A stretch of DNA of 6,944 nt from an uncultured Thermomicrobiales bacterium (GTDB taxonomy: Bacteria; Chloroflexota; Chloroflexia; Thermomicrobiales; Thermomicrobiaceae): contig CALAGB010000343.1 in NCBI GenBank assembly GCA_937891245.1, positions 1 to 6,944 on the forward strand. Reading direction: 5' to 3'. Positions 1-6,897 of this stretch are shown piece after piece. The translations under genes were made by a program, and so were the position numbers. Each line of letters begins with the position of its first letter. Positions within the stretch are counted from its first letter, which is position 1. Under the pieces are notes generated by a model. It ran no database searches. It saw nothing but the letters and a program-made list of their open reading frames with translations, and had not been told where the DNA came from.

Positions 1-1113
1 GTGAGTGACAAGATGCGCGTCGCCATTATGGGCGTCGGCAATTGCGCTTCGTCGCTGGTGCAGGGCGTCGAATATTACAAGAACGCCGATCCGTCGGAAT
101 TCGTGCCAGGCCTCATGCACGTCGAACTCGGCGGCTATCACATTCGCGACATTGAATTCAGCGCCGCCTTCGACATCGACATCAACAAGGTCGGCAAAGA
201 CCTGTCAGAAGCGATTTACGCCGAGCCGAACAACACCTACCGCTTCGCCGACGTTCCCAAGCTTGGCATCACGGTCCAGCGCGGCATGACGCATGATGGC
301 CTCGGAAAATACCTCTCCGAGGTCATCACCAAGGCTCCAGGCCCGACGGCCGACATCGTCGGCATCCTGCGCGACACCAAGACCGATGTCGTTATCAACT
401 ACCTGCCGGTCGGCAGCGAGATGGCGACCAAGTGGTACGTCGAGCAGATCCTGGAAGCGGGCTGCGCGCTGGTCAACTGCATTCCAGTCTTCATTGCACG
501 CGAAGAGTACTGGCAGAAGCGTTTCCGCGACCGCGGACTGCCGATCGTCGGCGATGACATCAAGAGCCAGGTTGGAGCAACGATCACGCACCGTATGCTC
601 ACTCGACTCTTCGCTGATCGCGGCGTCCGCATCGATCGCACGTACCAGCTCAATTTCGGCGGCAACACCGACTTCCTCAACATGCTCGAGCGCGAGCGCC
701 TCGAATCAAAGAAGATCTCGAAGACCAACTCGGTCCTCAGCCAGATGGACTACCCGATGGAGCCGGACAACATTCATGTCGGGCCGAGCGATTATGTGCC
801 GTGGCTCAAGGATCGCAAGTGGGCCAACATCCGCCTCGAAGGGACGACCTTCGGCGATGTGCCGCTCAATGTCGAACTGAAGCTCGAAGTCTGGGATTCG
901 CCGAACTCGGCCGGCGTCGTCATCGACGCGCTACGCTGTGCCAAACTGGCGCTCGACAACAACATCGGCGGCGCGCTGCTGGCGCCGTCCGCCTACTTCA
1001 TGAAGTCGCCGCCGATCCAGTATCATGACGACGAAGCGCGCGAGATGGTCGAAACGTTCATTCGTGAGACTGCCGCGCAGCATTCAGCCGCCCCGGTGCC
1101 GAGCGACGACTAA
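1..1113 (+). CDS. ino1: Inositol-3-phosphate synthase (myo-inositol-1-phosphate synthase)
   Basis: Converts D-glucose 6-phosphate to 1D-myo-inositol 3-phosphate with NAD as recycled cofactor (EC 5.5.1.4). This is the committed cytosolic step toward phosphatidylinositol and other inositol compounds. The 370-residue product closely resembles mycobacterial Ino1 (about 367 residues) along its length, as I recall that protein. Visible blocks are the N-terminal Rossmann NAD loop GVGNCASSLVQG (residues 11-22), YLPVGSE (134-140), GDDIKSQVGATITHR (184-198), the FGGNTDFLNMLERERLESKK stretch (219-238) and LEVWDSPNSAGVVIDA (295-310). The conserved lysines in the third and fourth blocks belong to the active-site region. 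The frame opens with GTG exactly at base 1 and a second candidate, ATG, lies at base 13. Mycobacterial Ino1 has about ten more residues before RVAI, so the true start may lie off the window. A strong hairpin follows the TAA stop by 27 bases. Identity is very secure; only the 5' end is uncertain. Confidence 0.96.
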   Translation: MSDKMRVAIMGVGNCASSLVQGVEYYKNADPSEFVPGLMHVELGGYHIRDIEFSAAFDIDINKVGKDLSEAIYAEPNNTYRFADVPKLGITVQRGMTHDGLGKYLSEVITKAPGPTADIVGILRDTKTDVVINYLPVGSEMATKWYVEQILEAGCALVNCIPVFIAREEYWQKRFRDRGLPIVGDDIKSQVGATITHRMLTRLFADRGVRIDRTYQLNFGGNTDFLNMLERERLESKKISKTNSVLSQMDYPMEPDNIHVGPSDYVPWLKDRKWANIRLEGTTFGDVPLNVELKLEVWDSPNSAGVVIDALRCAKLALDNNIGGALLAPSAYFMKSPPIQYHDDEAREMVETFIRETAAQHSAAPVPSDD

Positions 1114-1140
1114 CGCATCGCACCAACTTCGCGAATCACT

Positions 1141-1166
1141 CGGCGGCTGGGTACTCCCAGCCGCCG
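1141..1166 (+). terminator. Hairpin terminator candidate after ino1
   Basis: A perfect 10-bp GC-rich inverted repeat, CGGCGGCTGG (1141-1150) and CCAGCCGCCG (1157-1166), flanks a 6-base loop. An inner G-C pair can extend it to 11 bp. It starts 27 bases after the ino1 stop. Only TT directly follows the stem, so a classical U-tract is missing. It is best read as a strong RNA hairpin ending or stabilising the ino1 transcript. Confidence 0.65.
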
Positions 1167-1207
1167 TTCGCACTCTCTGGGGCGATGCTCGTCTCGAATT
1201 CAGCAAT

Positions 1208-1241
1208 CCAGACGCAGCGTTGCCTTCCTTCGCGCGTCTGG
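1208..1241 (+). repeat. Second inverted repeat in the ino1 downstream gap
   Basis: Perfect 8-bp arms CCAGACGC (1208-1215) and GCGTCTGG (1234-1241) are separated by 18 bases. A further 3 bp (1217-1219 with 1231-1233) can pair inside if A1216 is bulged, leaving an 11-base pyrimidine-rich loop. It lies 65 bases before the next start codon. It may be a leader structure of the following gene, a backup terminator, or chance. No protein-binding site or promoter can be assigned. Confidence 0.4.
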
Positions 1242-1306
1242 CCCGCCGGTCGCTCAGTCCATCTAAAGCCATCTGAACGAGTGATACGACGCGAAGAGGG
1301 CACCAG

Positions 1307-1960
1307 ATGAAGAATCAGAAAAACAAGAGCATCGCGCTCAATCTTTCGTACGTGCTGCACGAACGCTCCAATTCCGACACCGTCGCGCGCTACATCCGCG
1401 CGCGCGACGCCGAGCTACGACGGTGTACAAAGGCGATCCGCGAATTCGGCCCGCTCAGTGACGCGGAATTGCGCAACCGCCTGATCATCCTCGACGAATC
1501 GGCACGAAGCGGCGCGACCGGAGGGCGGGGAGTTCAGATCGTTTCGGTGGACATCGGCGCGGGCGAACTCTTTCCTCGTTTGCTGCATGTCGCCGGTATC
1601 GTAAAGCCGGAGATCCCGACATTCGGCTGCCTGCTTGATGGCCCGACGTCGATCGGTGATAGTGCCCAAACGTTTTTCGGCGCACCCGCACAGCTCAACA
1701 CGCAGGCATCTCCGGCCGAGCTCCACGCGGACGCACTCTTCGCCACTGCCGTGTTCCGTCCCGGCTTCGAATCCATCTTGCTGCGCGTCACCGCTCTCGA
1801 AACGGACGCTGATTGCGGCGATGTGAATTGGCAGAGCGCGACCCGTCTCGCGGAAGCGGTCATTCGCGAGTTTCCGTCGCAGTGGTGGTGTGAACGACCC
1901 CTCTGGCAACGGCCGGCCGAGGAGACGTTACCGGAGTTCGCTTCGACCGAAACGGAGTGA
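1307..1960 (+). CDS. Degenerate LpxL/PatA-like acyltransferase homologue, probably non-catalytic
   Basis: I do not recognise this 217-residue protein as a named family, but it aligns by eye with the acyltransferase encoded just downstream. GGRGVQIVSVDIGAGE (residues 73-87 region) matches the block CGKGVIILTAHLGNYS of the neighbour. FFGAPAQL (123-130) matches FFGEPATL. The tail LAEAVIREFPSQWW...W (181-200) matches the family's terminal P-x-Q-W helix. The catalytic histidine position holds Asp82. The distance between the first two blocks is 41 residues rather than 83, so about 42 residues are missing, including the DRD segment. It has no obvious signal peptide or hydrophobic N-terminal helix, so it is probably cytosolic or peripheral. 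The ATG at 1307 has a good ribosome site (GAGG at 1296-1299, 7-base spacer). The stop lies 4 bases before the next start, implying co-translation. It could be a pseudoenzyme partner or a decaying paralogue; the frame is intact. Confidence 0.7.
   Translation: MKNQKNKSIALNLSYVLHERSNSDTVARYIRARDAELRRCTKAIREFGPLSDAELRNRLIILDESARSGATGGRGVQIVSVDIGAGELFPRLLHVAGIVKPEIPTFGCLLDGPTSIGDSAQTFFGAPAQLNTQASPAELHADALFATAVFRPGFESILLRVTALETDADCGDVNWQSATRLAEAVIREFPSQWWCERPLWQRPAEETLPEFASTETE
1954..1957 (+). promoter_or_regulatory. Ribosome binding site fixing the acyltransferase start
   Basis: GGAG sits 7 bases before ATG 1965 and overlaps the end of the upstream gene. It supports starting the acyltransferase at 1965 rather than at the in-frame ATG at 1890. 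The longer version would add 25 basic, low-complexity residues and overlap the previous gene by 71 bases. Confidence 0.7.
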
Positions 1961-1964
1961 CCGC

Positions 1965-2954
1965 ATGTGGACGTTACGAGCGCTGCGTGTCGCCTCGATT
2001 CTCACGCCCATCACCCCCGCGCCGATTGGCTATCTCATTTGCCGCATCGCGGCGGTGGTCTTCTACGTCGTAAACGGCTGGAACCGGCGGCAGGTGATCG
2101 ATAACCTGCAGCATGTCGATCCTCGATTGAGCTGGCTCGGCTACAGGATCGCCGCATTGAAGGTATTCGAAACCGTCTTCGCCAACTACTACGATCTCCT
2201 GCGGTTTCGCACCGTCGATCGTGAACGCTTCGCCGAACTCATGGAGGTACGGGGTCGCGAAAACCTCGATCCGGCCCTGCAGTGCGGCAAAGGCGTGATT
2301 ATCCTCACGGCTCACCTCGGCAACTACAGCGTCGTCGGGCAATACCCGGCCACCATCGGGATCCGTGCAGCGATTATCGCGGAGCGGGTGCAGCCTCCCG
2401 GACTGTTCAATTACATGACGAGACTGCGCAGCGCACCCGGCATCGACGTCTTCCCGCCCGGTCGCGAGGCGATCCCGCCAATTTTACGACTCCTCCGCGG
2501 AAACGGCGTGTTGCTGGTAGCCGGTGACCGCGATATTTCGGGACAGGGGGTTACCGTCGATTTCTTCGGAGAACCGGCCACCTTGCCGGCCGGGCCCGCC
2601 TTGCTGGCCATGCGCACCGGCGCCGCCTTGATCCCGGCCTACACGGTTCGCACCTCGACGCGCCACTCAATCGGCATCATCGAACCGCCACTGCAACTGG
2701 TGCGTTCACATGACCGTGAAATGGATTTGCACCAGAACGTGCAACTCGTCGCTCATGCTCTGGAGCGAATGATCCGTACCGATCCGACCCAGTGGGCTGT
2801 GTTACAACGCGTCTGGGGTACACCGCCGACCCGTCTCCAGCAGCGCGGCGAGGGACTCGGCTCCGTGCCCACCGGTTTCCCCGACCATCGCGAACCGGCC
2901 GGTACGGGCCACGACCCGCGCGCTCAGAGCGAATCCGACCTGACGACCCGATAG
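1965..2954 (+). CDS. Lysophospholipid acyltransferase, LpxL/HtrB/PatA family
   Basis: A 329-residue membrane-associated acyltransferase expected to move an acyl chain from acyl-CoA or acyl-ACP to a lipid or glycolipid hydroxyl. By analogy with mycobacterial PatA the substrate may be a phosphatidylinositol mannoside, which would fit the nearby ino1; this is inference. A hydrophobic N-terminal segment (about residues 8-36) is followed by the family block GKGVIILTAHLGNYS (108-122), AGDRDISGQGVTVDFFGEPA (186-205), LPAGPALLAMRTGA (207-220) and the terminal TDPTQWAVLQRVW (272-284). His117 of the HX4(D/E) motif is present, but the acidic partner position is Ser122. Glu140 could be the second conserved acid. 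Residues past about 286 form a polar, Pro/Gly/Arg-rich tail beyond the usual domain end. Translation is probably coupled to the preceding paralogue. The 3' end overlaps the convergent helicase gene by 31 bases. Family call is secure; substrate is not. Confidence 0.88.
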   Translation: MWTLRALRVASILTPITPAPIGYLICRIAAVVFYVVNGWNRRQVIDNLQHVDPRLSWLGYRIAALKVFETVFANYYDLLRFRTVDRERFAELMEVRGRENLDPALQCGKGVIILTAHLGNYSVVGQYPATIGIRAAIIAERVQPPGLFNYMTRLRSAPGIDVFPPGREAIPPILRLLRGNGVLLVAGDRDISGQGVTVDFFGEPATLPAGPALLAMRTGAALIPAYTVRTSTRHSIGIIEPPLQLVRSHDREMDLHQNVQLVAHALERMIRTDPTQWAVLQRVWGTPPTRLQQRGEGLGSVPTGFPDHREPAGTGHDPRAQSESDLTTR

Positions 2955-4534
2955 CGATAGCCTTGATCGATCAGGAAGCGTTGCCGGCGAGCCGCGAATT
3001 CAACTTCACGTGTTCCGGTCGTAACCAGGGTGTAAAACGTGGCACGCCCCTGACCCGGTTTCGGCCGCAGGACGCGACCGACCCGTTGCGCCTCTTCTTG
3101 CCGCGATCCAAACGCGCCCGAGATCTGGATCAGGACCGAGGCGTCAGGGAGATCGACGCCGACGTTCGCCACGCGCGAGAGCACCAGACACTTGAGTTCG
3201 CCATCTTTGAAGTTGCGATAAAGCGCTTGCCGTTCTTCGAGCGATGACTCACCGGTGATCGTTTCGGCACCGGTGATCCGTCCGGCGGCAGCCACTTCCT
3301 TGAGATGATGCGCCACGATCAGCGTCTGTTCGTGTGGGTGCTGGCGCAAGATCCGTTTGAGCACCTTCAGCTTGGCGGCTAAGGCGCGGTCGGGTGTCAA
3401 CTCCTGCCGACCGGCTCGTTCAATGCGCACCTCGATGCAATCGACCGGTGCGATCCAGCCACGCCGCTCCAGATCGCGCCAGGGTGCCGAATACACGGTC
3501 GGTCCGACGAGTGAGAAGACCTCTCGCTCACGGCCATCTTCCCGGACCAGCGTGGCCGTCAATCCGAGTCGCCGGATCGATTGGACCGACGCACTCTGAC
3601 GAAAGACATCCGCCGGCAGGCTGTGAACCTCGTCGTAAATGATGACGCCCCATGGGTGATCGAGCACCTCGGCCAGGCCGCTGCCGCCGCCGTTGCGGGT
3701 CGTAAGCGCCTGGTAGGTGGCAATCGTCACCGGCGCCGGTGAGATCCCTTTACGGTAGATTGAGACACTCTCAGGATCGATCGTCGTCAGCCTCAAGAAA
3801 TGCTGCTGCCACTGATCGCCGATGGTGCGGCTGGGTGTGATGACGAGCGTACGCGCCCGCAACTGGGCGGCGGTCGCGACACCAATGACGGTCTTCCCCG
3901 AACCACACGGGAGCAAGATCAGTCCGCCGGTCAGCCGGCTCCGAACGAAGCGCGCCACGGCCGCGTCCTGGTAGGGGCGCAGATGCACGCCCTGCCTCAG
4001 CTCCATCTCAACCTGCGGCGAGAGCGCGAGCGCGGCTTCATCAACCACCGGATAGCCGATCTCGGCCAGCCGCGCCTTGACCGAGCCTCGTTGTTCAGCT
4101 GGCACCGCGATGCCGGCCGGTTCAAGGGTCAGGTTCAGATCGCTCGCGAGACGCGACAACAAGGCACGGTCATCCGAAACGAGGCGGAGTGCGTCCGCGT
4201 TTCCCGTGAGTCGCAGATAGCCGTAGCGGCCAACCACCTGCTGGATATGTGCGACAAGCGACGGCGGCGGAGCATGCTGGCCATAGCGACGGAGCAGGTC
4301 GATCATCTCACCGGCGCTCAAACCGGACGCGGCTGCTGACCAGAGTGCGATGTCGGTAACTTGATAGACGTGGTAGGCCCCGCCGGCCTGGCGCAATTCG
4401 GCGAAGTGACGCAGGCCTTCGCGTGCCTCATCGAAGCCGGGAGACTCGACGGTGACGAGAATCGAATGATCATTTCGAAAGAGCAGGCAACGCTCGCCGG
4501 CCAATGAGAACCCCTTGTCGTCTTGCGGTACCAC
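2924..4534 (-). CDS. XPB/Rad25-type DNA repair helicase
   Basis: An SF2 ATP-dependent 3'-to-5' DNA helicase of the bacterial XPB (ERCC3) family, thought to act in DNA repair or transcription-linked unwinding. The 536-residue product matches mycobacterial XPB (about 540) in order and content. It has an N-terminal XPB domain with the ALWSAAASG region (63-71), Walker A PCGSGKT (209-215), the ATYQALTTR motif (272-280) and DEVH (301-304). Motif III GLTAT (324-328) is followed by the XPB-specific RED motif (331-333), then TGESSLEER (427-435) and motif VI QRVGRVLRPK (483-492). The stretch at about 370-388 looks some 15 residues shorter than in the mycobacterial protein. The outermost start is GTG 4534, two codons after an in-frame stop and without a good ribosome site. 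TTG 4504 has AAGGGG 6 bases upstream and gives an N-terminus that fits the mycobacterial one, so a 526-residue product is at least as likely. No Bax1/XPB-partner nuclease is adjacent. The tail overlaps the convergent acyltransferase gene. Confidence 0.95.
   Translation of the reverse strand: MVPQDDKGFSLAGERCLLFRNDHSILVTVESPGFDEAREGLRHFAELRQAGGAYHVYQVTDIALWSAAASGLSAGEMIDLLRRYGQHAPPPSLVAHIQQVVGRYGYLRLTGNADALRLVSDDRALLSRLASDLNLTLEPAGIAVPAEQRGSVKARLAEIGYPVVDEAALALSPQVEMELRQGVHLRPYQDAAVARFVRSRLTGGLILLPCGSGKTVIGVATAAQLRARTLVITPSRTIGDQWQQHFLRLTTIDPESVSIYRKGISPAPVTIATYQALTTRNGGGSGLAEVLDHPWGVIIYDEVHSLPADVFRQSASVQSIRRLGLTATLVREDGREREVFSLVGPTVYSAPWRDLERRGWIAPVDCIEVRIERAGRQELTPDRALAAKLKVLKRILRQHPHEQTLIVAHHLKEVAAAGRITGAETITGESSLEERQALYRNFKDGELKCLVLSRVANVGVDLPDASVLIQISGAFGSRQEEAQRVGRVLRPKPGQGRATFYTLVTTGTREVEFAARRQRFLIDQGYRYRVVRSDSL
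4511..4516 (-). promoter_or_regulatory. Ribosome binding site for an alternative TTG start of the helicase
   Basis: On the minus strand AAGGGG lies 6 bases before TTG at 4504-4502. The upstream GTG at 4534 has only a GAG 2-3 bases away, which is too close. This favours TTG as the true start despite its rarity. Confidence 0.5.
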
Positions 4535-4548
4535 GTCTCAAACAGTGG

Positions 4549-4554
4549 ATGATA
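4549..4554 (-). promoter_or_regulatory. Weak -10 element candidate for the helicase
   Basis: Minus-strand TATCAT matches five of six bases of the TATAAT consensus in the short gap between the permease terminator and the helicase. No convincing -35 sits at 16-18 bases. A start site about 7 bases on would leave roughly a 38-base leader to TTG 4504 but almost none to GTG 4534. This is suggestive only. Confidence 0.25.
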
Positions 4555-4571
4555 CACCGGCCACACGCGAA

Positions 4572-4596
4572 AGAGGCAGGCAACAGGCCTGCCTCT
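4572..4596 (-). terminator. Rho-independent-like terminator after the ABC permease
   Basis: Perfect 10-bp arms AGAGGCAGGC (4572-4581) and GCCTGCCTCT (4587-4596) enclose a 5-base loop. Read on the minus strand, the hairpin begins 18 bases after the permease stop and is followed by TT within TTCGCG, a very short U-run. It separates the permease transcript from the helicase gene 38 bases further on, implying the helicase has its own promoter or depends on read-through. Confidence 0.75.
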
Positions 4597-4614
4597 CCAG
4601 CGACGCGCAGTTGG

Positions 4615-6897
4615 TTACTCGTAGCGCAACGCCTCAGCGATCGGGACGGTCGATGCTTTGCGCGCCGGAATCCAGGTAAGCAATCCGGCAGCCGCGATCC
4701 CAGCAGCGATGACCAGCACGATCGTCGTCCAGGGAATCACGAACGTCTCGAACTCCTGACCGCCCAGCATGCCGCCGGTGATCAGGTTTCTTGAGAGTAT
4801 CACCGCCAGCACGACGCCACTCATGATTCCCAGCGTGGCGATGACGATCGATTCGAGCAAAAACGAGGCGGCGATCATGCTTCGCTGATAACCGATCGCG
4901 CGGAGCATCCCGATCTGCTGGCGCCGTTCGACTACCGATCGGAACGAGATAACTCCGAGCGAGGCAATGCCAACCAGCAGGCCGAGCGCCATGAAGCCCT
5001 GCAGCAGTGCGAAGAAACCGTTCGAGAAGGCATCTTCGTCCTCAATCTGATCCATGATCGAGATCGCCTGCACACCCGTCGATTGCAGCGAAGATTCGAC
5101 GGCTTTCGTCATCGTCGTCGCGTCCTGTGATGAGCCATCGCTCAACCGGAGGTAAAAGAGGCTCGAATCAGGCGAACCGTAGATCGAATCGAACGTTTGA
5201 TTCGACAGATAAAGTCCGGTCAGCGTGCTCACCTTTTCGTCGATGACACCGATGACGGTCACTGTGTGCACCTCTCCGCTTTGGGCGTCCCGTAGCTCGA
5301 CATCAAACGGCAGGAACGGATCGCGACCGGTTCCGGCTGACTTGGGCGCGCTGTACGCGTCGCCACTACCTGCGCCGAACCCGCCGCCCCCGAAGGCGAC
5401 AGTGTCGATGACCGCGACCGGCTTGCCGAACTCGATCGCCTGCCAGACGGCCGCATCCGAGTCGTAGCCGATAGCACGCGCCTGCAGTGGAATCTTCGAG
5501 TCGCTCATGAACGTCGTATCCATGCCGTTGATCGCGTCGTGCGACCACGTGGTTGTGCCGTGGTTGCGGATCAACGATTTGGCGTCGCTGATCGCCTCGA
5601 CCTTGCCGAAGGCATCGATGTTCGCGAGATTGACGTCTGTTCCGACCAGCCGAGCACGCAGATCGTCGATCGGGTTGGCCGAATTGGCGGTGACTTTGAC
5701 ATCCCAGCCGGCCGTTGCCTCGTTGGAAAGCAATAGCTGCAGGAAGTTGACATTGATCGTCTTGACCATGACGAGCGAGAAGACAACGATCGAGAACATC
5801 GCGATCGTCATGCCGGTCCGTCCGCGCGAAGCAAGCGGATAGGCAACCGCCGTCTTGACCGCCGGGAGCCAGCGTGATGAGAGGCGCCCGAACAGACCAA
5901 CGAACCCGAGGATCAGATCGGTATTCCACATAATGATCAGGGTCATGTAGAGCACCATGAAGATGCCCGATAAGAAGAACATCGCCGGGCCGCCATCGCC
6001 GACGTTCGGCAACACCCGGTTCGAAACGCTCGTCGGCAGCAGCCAGTAGGCGAGCATCAGTCCGGCGCCGATCGTGAAGACCGGCCGCGACGGCACGTGG
6101 CGTCGCAGGAAGAGCGAGAGCCCAAGCGTGAGTAACGAGAGGCCGCTCGCAAAGGCATAGACGTTCTTCGCTGTCACGCCCAGCAAGACCAGAGCGAGGC
6201 CGATCACCGCGACCGACGGACCCCAGCCAAGCTTCTGCGCCAGGCGGCGCAGCGCCCAGACGACGAACTTCACTTCGATTAGCACGCTGTTCCAGATGAG
6301 CTCGATTGGAAGCGCGACGATTGCGCCGGCTACCCGCCCGACGCGTGACCCGGTTCGCGGCAGCCGGCTCCACCAGCGCCAGCGAATCGGCTCGTCAGCG
6401 ATGGCGTGTGATTGATCCGGCAAATCCCGAATAGCCGCGACGATGTTGACCCGACTCGCCCGTACCGCCGCGAAGAAAATGGTCAGGAACGTCACCGAGA
6501 CGCCCAGCGCATAGGCCACGAAGAGCGAACGCAGGGTGACATGCGCGGTGATCGCCAGCGTGCCACCGACGAGCGATCCGAGCACCTGCATCATACCGAA
6601 GGCAACGACAACACCGGCCGCCGCGCCGATCAAAGCGGCACCAAGCGCGTAACCGGTTCCCTCGGTGATCAAGCCCTGAATCAACTGCCCACGCGTCATT
6701 CCGACCGCGCGTGACATTCCCATCTCGGGCCGCCGCTCCGACGCCAGCATCGTAAAGATCAACAGGATGAGCAGGATGCCGGATGCGATCGAGAACATGC
6801 CCATGATCAGGTAAAACGTGGTGAAGAGGCTCGAAATCGATTCGGCAGTCGACAGCGAATCGCGCTTGATCGTGTTGACACCGAGCGAGTCGCCGCC
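4615..6897 (-). CDS. FtsX/MacB-type ABC transporter permease, 5'-truncated
   Basis: Membrane subunit of a type VII (MacB/LolC/FtsX-like) ABC transporter, which would work with a separate ATPase to extrude or extract lipids, lipoproteins or peptides, or to transmit force across the membrane. About 760 genuine residues remain. In numbering from the false start at 6912, the first FtsX unit has membrane helices near 31-56, 84-110 and 128-150 with ERRPEMGMSRAVG (59-71). A central hydrophobic stretch holds about four or five helices (196-330). A second unit starts with a helix at 366-384, then an extracytoplasmic MacB-like domain (about 390-630). It ends with helices at 633-657, 682-707 and 725-746 carrying ERRQQIGMLRAIG (662-674) and the usual PARKAS...EALRYE ending. 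The missing 5' part should hold the first membrane helix and first extracytoplasmic domain. The contig runs into sequencing adapter at 6898, so residues MLFRS are artefactual. The substrate cannot be told. Confidence 0.92.
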   Translation of the reverse strand, partial: GGDSLGVNTIKRDSLSTAESISSLFTTFYLIMGMFSIASGILLILLIFTMLASERRPEMGMSRAVGMTRGQLIQGLITEGTGYALGAALIGAAAGVVVAFGMMQVLGSLVGGTLAITAHVTLRSLFVAYALGVSVTFLTIFFAAVRASRVNIVAAIRDLPDQSHAIADEPIRWRWWSRLPRTGSRVGRVAGAIVALPIELIWNSVLIEVKFVVWALRRLAQKLGWGPSVAVIGLALVLLGVTAKNVYAFASGLSLLTLGLSLFLRRHVPSRPVFTIGAGLMLAYWLLPTSVSNRVLPNVGDGGPAMFFLSGIFMVLYMTLIIMWNTDLILGFVGLFGRLSSRWLPAVKTAVAYPLASRGRTGMTIAMFSIVVFSLVMVKTINVNFLQLLLSNEATAGWDVKVTANSANPIDDLRARLVGTDVNLANIDAFGKVEAISDAKSLIRNHGTTTWSHDAINGMDTTFMSDSKIPLQARAIGYDSDAAVWQAIEFGKPVAVIDTVAFGGGGFGAGSGDAYSAPKSAGTGRDPFLPFDVELRDAQSGEVHTVTVIGVIDEKVSTLTGLYLSNQTFDSIYGSPDSSLFYLRLSDGSSQDATTMTKAVESSLQSTGVQAISIMDQIEDEDAFSNGFFALLQGFMALGLLVGIASLGVISFRSVVERRQQIGMLRAIGYQRSMIAASFLLESIVIATLGIMSGVVLAVILSRNLITGGMLGGQEFETFVIPWTTIVLVIAAGIAAAGLLTWIPARKASTVPIAEALRYE

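Noticed and set aside
205..728. Antisense frames within ino1.
   Set aside because: They are shadows of a highly conserved enzyme gene with no motifs of their own.
1890..1964. Extended start of the acyltransferase at ATG 1890.
   Set aside because: It adds 25 basic low-complexity residues inside the upstream gene. ATG 1965 has a correctly spaced GGAG and begins the expected hydrophobic N-terminus.
3800..4339. A 179-residue plus-strand frame antisense to the helicase, and similarly one at 2792-3247.
   Set aside because: Both lie wholly or mostly antisense to well-identified genes, show no domain, and have no convincing ribosome site.
5366..6373. A long (335-residue) minus-strand frame inside the permease gene.
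   Set aside because: Composition is Arg/Ala-rich with no recognisable motif. The overlapping permease frame has clear FtsX domains, so this is a GC-rich shadow.
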